From: Sulfitobacter sp. DSM 110093
GTDB taxonomy: Bacteria; Pseudomonadota; Alphaproteobacteria; Rhodobacterales; Rhodobacteraceae
NCBI RefSeq assembly: GCF_022788715.1
Contig: NZ_CP085169.1
Span: 186,001 to 250,000, forward strand
DNA length: 64,000 bases
Direction of reading: 5' to 3'
Part shown: positions 7,763 through 15,326 of the stretch, piece after piece
How positions within the stretch are numbered: the first letter of the stretch is position 1
Layout of the letters: each line of letters begins with the position of its first letter
Notes under the pieces: generated by a model
Told to the model about the DNA's origin: nothing
What the model saw: the letters and a program-made list of their open reading frames with translations, nothing else
The model's database searches: none
Position numbers and translations under genes: made by a program

Positions 7763-8535
7763 CACAATATCTCCTTGCGGCGACGACCCAGATAAACGGC
7801 TGCGACCTCGGGCATACGCAAAACCTCGTCCACCTTGCCAAGGGCCAGCATCTCGCCCTTGTTCACGACGATGAGTCTTTTGCACAATGCAGCAACCATG
7901 CGCACGTTATGCTCCACGAGAATAATCGTGAGGCCATCGTCATTCAAACGACGCACCAGCTGCGAAAGGCGTCCTTTTTCAGTGTCTGTCATCCCCGCCG
8001 CTGGCTCATCCAGCAGCAACAGGGTCGGCGCGCTGGCCAATGCTCGAGCGATTTCGACCCGACGCCGATCCCCATAAGATAATTCGGACGCGTTACGGCT
8101 TCCAAACTCTGTCAGCCCCGTTCGTTCCAACATTTCATCGGCGATCTCGCCAATGCGCTGTTCGGCTGCACGATGCCCAGGCAAACCAAAGACGCTGTGC
8201 ATCAATGAGCGACCTGCGCGTGCATGCGCGCCCGCCATAACATTCTGACGCACCGTCATATCGTCAAATAATCGGATATTCTGGAAGGTGCGGGTCATAC
8301 CCAGATTAGCGCGCACTTCAGGGCTCAGACGAGTGATGTCCTTGCCCTCAAATTCAATGCTTCCGCTACTGGCAGCCATTACGCCAGTCAGAACATTAAA
8401 GGCAGTTGTTTTGCCGGCGCCATTCGGGCCGATCAGCCCAACCAGATCACCTTTCCCTACAGTGAAACTCACGTTTGACAGCGCTTGTACGCCGCCGAAC
8501 CGTTTGGAAAGTTTTCGCACATTCAGTTGCGACAT
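7762..8535 (-). CDS. livG: Liv-type ABC transporter ATPase (LivG)
   Basis: 257 residues and first gene of the minus-strand operon. Walker A is GPNGAGKTTAFN, the signature LSYGDRRRVEIARAL, Walker B LLLLDEPAAGM and the switch His is in ILVEHNVRMV. LivG-specific LGMTRTFQNIRLF is present. It is divergent from the N-formylglutamate amidohydrolase-like gene at 8655, with 119 bases between them. That gap contains a GTCAATA sequence (8593-8599) also found before the RpiR gene. Confidence 0.9.
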   Translation of the reverse strand: MSQLNVRKLSKRFGGVQALSNVSFTVGKGDLVGLIGPNGAGKTTAFNVLTGVMAASSGSIEFEGKDITRLSPEVRANLGMTRTFQNIRLFDDMTVRQNVMAGAHARAGRSLMHSVFGLPGHRAAEQRIGEIADEMLERTGLTEFGSRNASELSYGDRRRVEIARALASAPTLLLLDEPAAGMTDTEKGRLSQLVRRLNDDGLTIILVEHNVRMVAALCKRLIVVNKGEMLALGKVDEVLRMPEVAAVYLGRRRKEIL

Positions 8536-8654
8536 GAGACCTTGCCGAAGACATTCTAGACAAATTTAAATTGATATTGTAACCGCCTTGATGTCAATAT
8601 GTATTAAAAGTTTCATTTGCGAAGCGGCGAAGAAAGCCGTAGTCGGAGCCCCTA

Positions 8655-9464
8655 ATGCCTGATTATCTAACACTCTTAAGTGCCGACGAGCCATCGCCCT
8701 TCGGACTTGAAAATGAGCTTGGCCAAAGTCCTTTTGTGATCGTGTGTGAGCACGCAAGCGCGCGCCTCCCAAAAAGCCTCGGCACACTGGGACTTGATGA
8801 TGAACACTTAACCCGCCACTTCATGTGGGATATTGGGGCGTTGGACCTAGCGCACATTATCGCCCAGCGTCTTGACGCCCCTTTGGCAACCCAGCGGTAT
8901 TCGCGCATGATCTGCGACTGCAACCGACATTGGGAAGCTGAGAGCTTCATCCCCACACACGGCGAGGGCATTCCTGTTCCAGCCAATGCCGATTTGACGC
9001 CTGCCGAGCGCGCGCGACGTCGGGCCGAAATCTGGCAACCCTTCCAGGATGGCGTAGCAAATATGCTGGATGCGAGGGAAGCACGAGGCCAAAGAACTCT
9101 TTTTGTGACCATTCATAGCTTCACCCCAACGTTCTTCGGAAAGCAACGGGAAGTGGAGTATGGAGTACTCTTTGACCGCGACACGACGTTATCTCCTGCT
9201 TTACTAAAAGCGCTACGTGCGCAGCATGGGGAAAAGGCATTAGCAAACGAGCCTTATGACATGAACCGAGACAGTGACTACACAGTCCCGGTTCATGGTG
9301 AAGATCGAGGCTTAGACAGCGTTGAAATTGAAGTGCGAAACGACCTTCTCTCCACTCGAGAACAGATTGAGACGCGAGCCAATGAACTGGTCTTTGCACT
9401 GCGCGAAGCTGCCGAAAACCTCGGTGTGACAACCAATCCTCCAAAAGAAGGGACTACGCTGTGA
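8655..9464 (+). CDS. N-formylglutamate amidohydrolase-like enzyme
   Basis: 269 residues matching the N-formylglutamate amidohydrolase family (HutG/FGase-like zinc amidohydrolases). It shows the metal-binding opening FVIVCEHASARLP, DIGALDLAHIIA, and TIHSFTP with a conserved His. True HutG sits with histidine-degradation genes; none is here, so the enzyme probably releases formate or another acyl group from a different N-acyl amino compound. Its 3' end overlaps the downstream amidase by four bases (GTGA), so both are made together. Confidence 0.8.
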   Translation: MPDYLTLLSADEPSPFGLENELGQSPFVIVCEHASARLPKSLGTLGLDDEHLTRHFMWDIGALDLAHIIAQRLDAPLATQRYSRMICDCNRHWEAESFIPTHGEGIPVPANADLTPAERARRRAEIWQPFQDGVANMLDAREARGQRTLFVTIHSFTPTFFGKQREVEYGVLFDRDTTLSPALLKALRAQHGEKALANEPYDMNRDSDYTVPVHGEDRGLDSVEIEVRNDLLSTREQIETRANELVFALREAAENLGVTTNPPKEGTTL

Positions 9465-10081
9465 AACAGGTCGAACCAATACGCAACTGGCCGTTAACCC
9501 CATCGAAAACCGCCGTTCTTGTGGTTGATGTCCAGCTTAGTGAATATACAGACGAGGTCTTGGCCGAAGCACCCGAAATGGCCACAGCGATGCGCGACCG
9601 CATGCTGCCAGCATTAACCCGTTTGGTTGACGGCGCCCGCGCTTCAGGATGCGAAATCATTTATACCGTGATCGAAGCTCTAACAGCAGATGGGCGGGAC
9701 CGTAGCCTCGATCACAAATTATCAGACATTCTGGTGCCCCGCGGCTCCCCCCTCGCCAAGACACTTCCAGAAGCGCGCCAACAAGAAGACGATATCTTGA
9801 TCCCGAAGACCTCTTCCGGTGTGTTCAACTCAACCAATCTCTCCTATTTGCTGCGCAACATGGGATTGGATCGGGTCATCGTGGCAGGACTATTGACCGA
9901 TCAGTGTGTCGACATGGCGGTGCGTGATGGCGCTGATCTCGGCTTTTACATGATCTGCGCCAAAGATGCCTGTGTAACGAAAACCAAAGCGCGTCACGAC
10001 AAGGCACTCGCGGCCTTCGGCGGATATTGCCAGACGGAAGAGGTGGAAGATATCCTACAACAGTTACGAGCCGCCGAATAA
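9461..10081 (+). CDS. isochorismatase-family cysteine hydrolase
   Basis: 206 residues, a paralogue of the enzyme at 4574-5167. Catalytic Asp is in VLVVDVQLSEY, Lys in ILIPKTSSGVF and Cys in LLTDQCVDMAV. The block DGRDRSLDHKLSD matches its sister's DGRDRSLDYKLSG. It starts with GTG overlapping the previous gene's TGA, a sign of translational coupling. Two related hydrolases in one locus suggest either two consecutive amide hydrolyses or two related substrates. Confidence 0.85.
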   Translation: MKQVEPIRNWPLTPSKTAVLVVDVQLSEYTDEVLAEAPEMATAMRDRMLPALTRLVDGARASGCEIIYTVIEALTADGRDRSLDHKLSDILVPRGSPLAKTLPEARQQEDDILIPKTSSGVFNSTNLSYLLRNMGLDRVIVAGLLTDQCVDMAVRDGADLGFYMICAKDACVTKTKARHDKALAAFGGYCQTEEVEDILQQLRAAE

Positions 10082-10938
10082 GAACGCTTGCATCACAACT
10101 CAACAAAACCAAATTCTTGGGCCGCCAATCGCGCTCAGAAATGATGTGGTTGATTGAGACGGAGGGTGGGACGATTTCGCCATATGCCATTTTTCAGAAA
10201 CAACTTCAGCAGCCTGTCACGATCAGTTCAATGAACGCCCGCAGAAAGAGTTTGCTTAGAGCCTATTCTGTTAAAAAGTCGGAAATTCGAAGGAGACGAT
10301 TTTCCACCAGCACCGCATCGACTGCGACAGCCCAAAATATTTCCTTGTGAAACGCTTAGAGGCGTTCTGAGAAAAGAAGAGGGCGGTTTTGGCGAGCCAA
10401 CACCGCTATCCTGTGGATCGTGTGGGTTATCAATGCTGCGTCCTTCTTCGTTGAGATTGTCGCCAGGCACGCGGCGAGTTTTGGATGCCCGCCCCAGACA
10501 CAGGCATTTATATCCTGCGCTGGCCGAAGCCGGTCAGCCATTCCAAGACGGCAGGTCGTCGATCCCCATGCCTGGCCGACGCCCAGGCTCGGAGCTATCG
10601 CGCACGGGGTCCATAATTCCATATAGCGCGCTGTAGGAAAGTTTTCCAACCCAGTCAGCCCTTTGATACATTCGAACCAGACGTAGTGGGCACTCTGCTG
10701 TAGGGGCAGAAGATCCCGTCCGATTTTCCACAAGTGGGCATTCCACCCAGCACGAGCTGTCACGACGATGCTATGCCTCGCTCAACGGCAACGAAGTGTA
10801 AGAACGGAAACCGAACCGGTTAGACGAAAAGCAACGCGGATCATAAGGCAGACGTATGATTCATAGGGCCCTGCACCGAGTATGCTCTGGTCTCCGAAGT
10901 ACACGGCTGTGCGCACTCCCTGATCCATCTTGGAGATG
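10082..10938. other. gene-poor stretch, decayed DNA
   Basis: About 860 bases with no supported gene. A minus-strand frame (10356-10763) and overlapping plus-strand frames lack start signals and recognisable motifs. TTCTGTTAAAAAGTCGG near 10265-10282 resembles the termini of some insertion sequences, so this may be an old mobile-element scar. It separates the transporter and amidase genes from the binding-protein gene. Confidence 0.35.
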
Positions 10939-10945
10939 TGCCATC

Positions 10946-10968
10946 ATGCTTTCGATCTACAAAAGCAT
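10946..10968. promoter_or_regulatory. inverted repeat in hipBA promoter region
   Basis: ATGCTTT (10946-10952) and AAAGCAT (10962-10968) are perfect inverted arms in the AT-rich region before hipB. It may be an upstream operator or simply part of the promoter; the sequence differs from the larger palindrome at 11040-11066. Confidence 0.3.
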
Positions 10969-11039
10969 ATCACATCATTACATATATATACTTAAATAGA
11001 TCATAACTTGAGAAGCCGCGCCCAATATGATACACCAAC

Positions 11040-11066
11040 GCAGATCAAGCGCTTTGCTTGATCTGC
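11040..11066. promoter_or_regulatory. probable HipB operator palindrome
   Basis: GCAGATCAAGC (11040-11050) and GCTTGATCTGC (11056-11066) are perfect 11-bp arms around GCTTT. The palindrome ends 14 bases before the hipB start. HipB-type antitoxins repress their own operon by binding such palindromes, so this is the likely autoregulatory site. Its position argues for the start at 11081 rather than the ATG at 11027. Confidence 0.6.
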
Positions 11067-11080
11067 AGGATTATATCAAG

Positions 11081-11671
11081 ATGAGCTATGAGAGCGAAAA
11101 ACTGGCGGCGACACTGAAGACCGCACGCGAGAACAAGGGGCTTAGCCAGCGCGCACTAAGCGCGCGTGCAGGTGTGCCGCAGTCGCACATCTCCAAGATC
11201 GAGAGCGGCGCGGTCAACCTCACCGTCTCAAGCCTGACCGCCATTGCCAACGCCCTCGATCTGGAACTGGCGCTTGTGCCGCGCAAGGCGGCACCCGCCG
11301 TAAGGACGCTCACCCGTAACGTAAGCGACGCGCCGAAGGCCACGCCGGAAACGCGTAAAGAGATTGCCCAGCTCGCCAAGCAGCTTGAGCACATCCAGTC
11401 GCTCAAAATCGATAGTCCCGCCTTCGAAAACCTGCAGCGGCAGTTTCGAGAGATGCGACAATTCGGGAACCTGATCCGGAACCCCGACACATTGCGCAGC
11501 ATCCGTAAAGCGCTCAAAGCCGTGGAGGGCGAGGGTGGCATTGCAGCGCTGCAAGACGCGTCAAAGCAGATGAAAAGTTTCCGGAACACGCTTGCTCACG
11601 GCATAGCTAACGAGGATCGCGTGCGCTTGCCGCGTCCTGCCTATCGCCTTGATGGAGAAAACGATGAGTAG
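11081..11671 (+). CDS. hipB: HipB-like Xre antitoxin/repressor
   Basis: 196 residues. Residues 5-65 are an Xre helix-turn-helix (LKTARENKGLSQRALSARAG, then VPQSHISKIESG). The rest is a long charged helical extension (EIAQLAKQLEHIQ, FENLQRQFREMR) absent from the short E. coli HipB of about 88 residues. It should neutralise HipA and repress the operon through the palindrome at 11040-11066. The start ATG at 11081 is preferred over 11027 because the latter would translate the operator. It overlaps hipA by eight bases. Confidence 0.8.
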   Translation: MSYESEKLAATLKTARENKGLSQRALSARAGVPQSHISKIESGAVNLTVSSLTAIANALDLELALVPRKAAPAVRTLTRNVSDAPKATPETRKEIAQLAKQLEHIQSLKIDSPAFENLQRQFREMRQFGNLIRNPDTLRSIRKALKAVEGEGGIAALQDASKQMKSFRNTLAHGIANEDRVRLPRPAYRLDGENDE

Positions 11672-12896
11672 TGTCTCCGTTCTCAACGTGAACCTGTATG
11701 GCGAGCCGATCGGCACGCTCACCAATCTCGGCGGCGATCGCACCATCTTTGCCTTCACTGACGAGTATATCGAAAACCCTGACAGGCCGACCCTCAGCCT
11801 CGCTTTCAAGGATGAATTCGGGGAGCTTTATACGGACTTTAGACCCTATCAGAAGCGCGTCATGCCCTTCTTCTCAAACCTTCTGCCCGAAGGTCATCTG
11901 CGCAAATACCTGGCCGAACGGGTGGGCGTGAATCCCGAACGTGAATTCTATTTACTCTGGGCACTTGGCCATGACCTGCCCGGCGCGATCACAATAACCC
12001 CTTCCGATGGTGAAGCCTGGCCGCCGGATGCCACCGACGGTGCCGATGATCATGGCGATGATCAACGCGAAAACGCGCTGCGCTTCTCGCTGGCAGGTGT
12101 TCAACTCAAGTTTTCCGCCGTGATGGAAGCAAGCGGCGGACTGACCATCCCCGCCTCTGGCGTGGGGGGCTCTTGGATCGTAAAGCTACCCTCCCGCGAA
12201 TTCTCCGGCGTCCCTGAAAATGAATACTCGATGATGAAGCTGGCCAGCCTTATCGGGATGAACGTGCCTGCCATCGATCTGGTCAGCATCAATGCGATCA
12301 AGAACTTGCCCGAAGGCATCGATAGGACCGGCAACCATGCCTTTGTGATTGAGCGCTTTGATCGGCTATCCAACGGATCGAGCGTCCATATCGAGGATTT
12401 CGCACAGGTCTATGGGCTCTATCCTGAGGACAAGTACGGCAATGGCACATTCCGGAACATCGCTCAGGTGATCGCCGCCGAAGGTAATGACACCGACATC
12501 ATCGAATATATCCGGCGTCTGACCTTTAATATGCTGATCGGCAATGCAGATATGCACATGAAGAACTGGTCGTTGATCTACCCGGACAGGCGGTATGTAT
12601 CGCTGGCACCCGCTTATGATTTTGTGGCGACCGTGCCCTACATTCCGGGCGATGCAACCAACATGAAGATCAGCCGCGCCAAAGTGTTCTCGGCGTTCTC
12701 ATTGGATGAGCTAACGCATCTCGCGGTGAAAGCTTCCATACCGAAAAAGATGGCGATCGATGCTGCTAAAGAGACCGTTCAGCTTTTTCGGGAGCATTGG
12801 GATGCAGAAGCGCCAAATTTGCCGATGAGTGATGAAGTCAGATCAACCGTAGAGACCCACATGAAGACAGTGCCAATCTTGGAAGAGCTTTCGTAG
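11664..12896 (+). CDS. hipA: HipA-like serine/threonine kinase toxin
   Basis: 410 residues. The N-terminal HipA domain (LNVNLYGEPIGTLTNLGG) precedes the kinase core. Visible motifs are the activation-loop serine region RFSLAGVQLKFSA, the catalytic loop LIGNADMHMKNW and the metal-binding PAYDFV. HipA kinases phosphorylate aminoacyl-tRNA synthetases such as GltX and induce dormancy. The start at 11664 (ATG within ATGAGTAG, overlapping the hipB stop) is supported by GGAGA upstream. All catalytic residues seem intact. The module is inserted inside a transporter locus, which suggests recent gain. Confidence 0.85.
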   Translation: MSSVSVLNVNLYGEPIGTLTNLGGDRTIFAFTDEYIENPDRPTLSLAFKDEFGELYTDFRPYQKRVMPFFSNLLPEGHLRKYLAERVGVNPEREFYLLWALGHDLPGAITITPSDGEAWPPDATDGADDHGDDQRENALRFSLAGVQLKFSAVMEASGGLTIPASGVGGSWIVKLPSREFSGVPENEYSMMKLASLIGMNVPAIDLVSINAIKNLPEGIDRTGNHAFVIERFDRLSNGSSVHIEDFAQVYGLYPEDKYGNGTFRNIAQVIAAEGNDTDIIEYIRRLTFNMLIGNADMHMKNWSLIYPDRRYVSLAPAYDFVATVPYIPGDATNMKISRAKVFSAFSLDELTHLAVKASIPKKMAIDAAKETVQLFREHWDAEAPNLPMSDEVRSTVETHMKTVPILEELS

Positions 12897-12904
12897 GGCA
12901 AGTG

Positions 12905-12932
12905 GTTCCCCAAGGAAACTCCCTCGGGGAAC
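12905..12932. terminator. hairpin after hipA
   Basis: GTTCCCC (12905-12911) pairs with GGGGAAC (12926-12932) nine bases after the hipA stop. No U-tract follows, so it is at most a weak or factor-assisted terminator between hipA and the convergent binding-protein gene. Confidence 0.3.
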
Positions 12933-13007
12933 GCCAATACTTCGCCCACGCACTTCGTCTTTCAAAGGCTCGCAAACCAATGGACTGCTTGCGAGTGGAC
13001 GTTTAAC

Positions 13008-14156
13008 TCAAGGCCGCCAAATCGACTCGACGTTGAACTCACCACCCATAACCGAGATGATCGAAATCGGCTTCGGTGGCACCATCGTGTCACGTGTGTA
13101 CGATATGGTACCGGTCACCGCTTTAAAGTCGCGCGTTTTTTCCAATTCATCGCGGATCGCATCGGGCTCCGCCGATCCGGCACGTTCGATTGCATCAACA
13201 ACAAGCATCAACGCATCATAGCCCAATGGCGCAAAAGCATTCTCGGGGTCCATGCCGTACTCATCATTATAATCCGCAATGAACTGGCCCACTTCCGGAC
13301 GGTCGTCCCCACGATAGGTATGAGTTGAAAACCAAACGTCATTTGCCAGATCCGGACCGGGGGTATCCGCGACCAGATCAGTATCAAAGCCATCCCCAGA
13401 GACGATCGGAAGCTCAAGCCCTGCTTCCCGGATTTGCTTGACCGTCAAACCGGCTTCGGTCGGGATTGCGGAGACAAAAATAATGTCGGGCGCCGGATCG
13501 GTTGATTTGAGGCGCGCGATTTGTGCTGAAAAGTCAGTGTCGCCAATCATAAAGCTATCTTCAGCAACAATTTCCCCGCCGCGCTCGATGAAACGCTCCT
13601 TGAAAAACTTGCTGAGGGCCTTCGTGAAGTCCATCGATTGGTCCGTCCACACGACGGCAGTCTTCGCGTCCATCTCATCCACCGCATAATCCGCGATGGC
13701 GTAGGATTGGTCATCATCTCCAAATGGCGCCATAAACATGTAGTTTCCAACCCACTGCGGCAACTCCGGGTGCGTTGCTCCGGATGTCACAAAGGGAATG
13801 CTAGCCTCTTGAAACAAGGGCGCTGCGGCCATGACAAAGGTCGTATCAGATTGCCCAATTCCAGCAACGACCCCTTCAGATAGGACACGTTGTGCAGCTT
13901 TCGCCGTTTCCTGTTGATCAGTCCGTGTATCAGGTGCAAGCAACTCGATCTGCCGACCAAGCACGCCACCGTTCTCGTTCACTTTTTTAGCAGCCAGTTG
14001 CGCGCCCTTTAGGGAAGGGCCATCCAAGGACGACATGCCTCCGGTAGCATTATAAAGAGCTCCAATCTTGATTGGCTCGTCCTGTGCCAGGCCAGGTGCG
14101 GCTCCTAAGGCGGTCAAAGCCGCGGCTGCTGCAAATTTTTTTAAAGTTTTCATCAA
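13008..14156 (-). CDS. Liv-type periplasmic substrate-binding protein
   Basis: 382 residues with a Sec signal (MMKTLKKFAAAAALTALGAA, cleavage at GLAQ-DEP). The mature start PIKIGALYNATGGMSSLDGP and the repeated two-lobed type-I binding fold place it in the LivJ/amide-urea binding family (Peripla_BP_6). It should deliver its ligand to the LivFGHM complex encoded at 5164-8535, the only Liv machinery in the window. The ligand pocket cannot be read from sequence. It is divergent from the RpiR gene at 14378. Confidence 0.85.
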   Translation of the reverse strand: MMKTLKKFAAAAALTALGAAPGLAQDEPIKIGALYNATGGMSSLDGPSLKGAQLAAKKVNENGGVLGRQIELLAPDTRTDQQETAKAAQRVLSEGVVAGIGQSDTTFVMAAAPLFQEASIPFVTSGATHPELPQWVGNYMFMAPFGDDDQSYAIADYAVDEMDAKTAVVWTDQSMDFTKALSKFFKERFIERGGEIVAEDSFMIGDTDFSAQIARLKSTDPAPDIIFVSAIPTEAGLTVKQIREAGLELPIVSGDGFDTDLVADTPGPDLANDVWFSTHTYRGDDRPEVGQFIADYNDEYGMDPENAFAPLGYDALMLVVDAIERAGSAEPDAIRDELEKTRDFKAVTGTISYTRDTMVPPKPISIISVMGGEFNVESIWRP

Positions 14157-14317
14157 TCTTTACTCCCCTGAGTTTCGAATATGACACCGGACAAATAACA
14201 TTTACGCGTCGTTGCTCTTCGCCACCGCTGCCGACAGGACGCAGAGACATGCCAAAAACAGCCATGCTATCCGGCATCATGTCCATCTCATGACGCTAGC
14301 GAAGGTGAGGGCCGTGC

Positions 14318-14333
14318 GTCAATAATTTTTGAC
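14318..14333. promoter_or_regulatory. inverted repeat before RpiR gene
   Basis: GTCAA (14318-14322) and TTGAC (14329-14333) flank TAATTT in the divergent region between the binding-protein and RpiR genes. GTCAATA at its left edge recurs at 8593-8599 in the other divergent promoter of the locus, so both could be sites for the same regulator. Confidence 0.3.
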
Positions 14334-14377
14334 ATTTTTGTCTTGTGGGGCCTCTTATATATCATTACTTTTTTTTC

Positions 14378-15316
14378 ATGAACAAAAAACATGCGCAGCC
14401 CCGTACTGATCAGCCCGAGTTGAGCCCGACTGGCGCCGACTCTGTTGCCGTGTCTCAGCGCATCACTGACCTTTTTGAATCTCTTGGACGTCGAGAGCAG
14501 GACGTGGCGCGCGAGATCCTGCGCCAATACCCGCTTTCTGCTCTTTGCACCGTCTCAGCTTTAGCAGAGCGCTCCAATGTGAGTACCGCGACAGTCCTGA
14601 GGTTGGTACAACGGCTCGACCTGAATGGGTACGGAGGGTTTCAGGAAGCTGTAAAATCAGACGTAGCGCGGCTTCTGGAAACACCACTACAGCGACTGTC
14701 AGCCCAAACTGCTCGCCCAGATCAAGAGGGGAGCTTGCTGAGCGATCTGTTGAACAGAACTTCCCAGCAATTGCAGAATTGCCATGATCCAGTAATGGAC
14801 GCGGATTTCGAAACCGCCACCGCTCTTCTCGCTGATACGAAAAACCGCATCTATTGCGCGGGCGGACGCCATTCACGGCACATTGCCGCGCTGCTAACAG
14901 AGTACCTGGGCTTGCTCCGCCCAAATGTTCAGCTAGTGGAGGGGCCATCCGAAGGATGGCAGCGCTACCTATTGGAAATGAACAGCCGTACGGTACTTTG
15001 CGTGACCGATATTCGCCGGTATCAGCCATCCCTGCTGAGATTCAGTAATCTTGCGGCCAAACAGGGGGCGCGAGTCATCGCCATCTCCGACGCATGGGCC
15101 GACAGGCATGATTTTGGTGCCGAAGTCCTGTTTCGCATGCCTTCCGCTTCACCTTCTCCAATAGATAGCCATTGTGGGCAACTTCTACTCGCCGAGGCCC
15201 TTATCGGAGGGCTTGCAAAAAAGATCGGGCCTCCGCTTCAAGAACGTTTGGCCTTGGGCGAAACGCTGAGTTGCGTAGATACCGGCGCATATAATTCCCA
15301 ATCTGAAAGCACTTAG
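14378..15316 (+). CDS. RpiR-family transcriptional regulator
   Basis: 312 residues. An N-terminal HTH of RpiR type (ITDLFESLGRREQDVAREIL, then VSTATVLRLVQRLDLNGYGG) is followed by a SIS domain (IYCAGGRHSRHIAALLTEYL; TVLCVTDIRRYQPSLLRF). SIS domains normally bind phosphosugars, although some RpiR proteins control nitrogen-compound catabolism. The ATG at 14378 is preferred to the GTG at 14345. It lies 10 bases before the glutamine-synthetase-like gene and is its likely co-transcribed regulator; it may also control the binding-protein and livG/amidohydrolase promoters. Confidence 0.8.
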   Translation: MNKKHAQPRTDQPELSPTGADSVAVSQRITDLFESLGRREQDVAREILRQYPLSALCTVSALAERSNVSTATVLRLVQRLDLNGYGGFQEAVKSDVARLLETPLQRLSAQTARPDQEGSLLSDLLNRTSQQLQNCHDPVMDADFETATALLADTKNRIYCAGGRHSRHIAALLTEYLGLLRPNVQLVEGPSEGWQRYLLEMNSRTVLCVTDIRRYQPSLLRFSNLAAKQGARVIAISDAWADRHDFGAEVLFRMPSASPSPIDSHCGQLLLAEALIGGLAKKIGPPLQERLALGETLSCVDTGAYNSQSEST

Positions 15317-15326
15317 GAGGTCCGAC

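Noticed and set aside
7762..7885. 41-residue N-terminal extension of LivF
   Set aside because: It would overlap livG by 123 bases; the ATG at 7762 has a ribosome-binding site and the family-typical start.
10356..10763. 135-codon minus-strand ORF
   Set aside because: Competes with several plus-strand frames, no start signal or domain; treated as decayed DNA.
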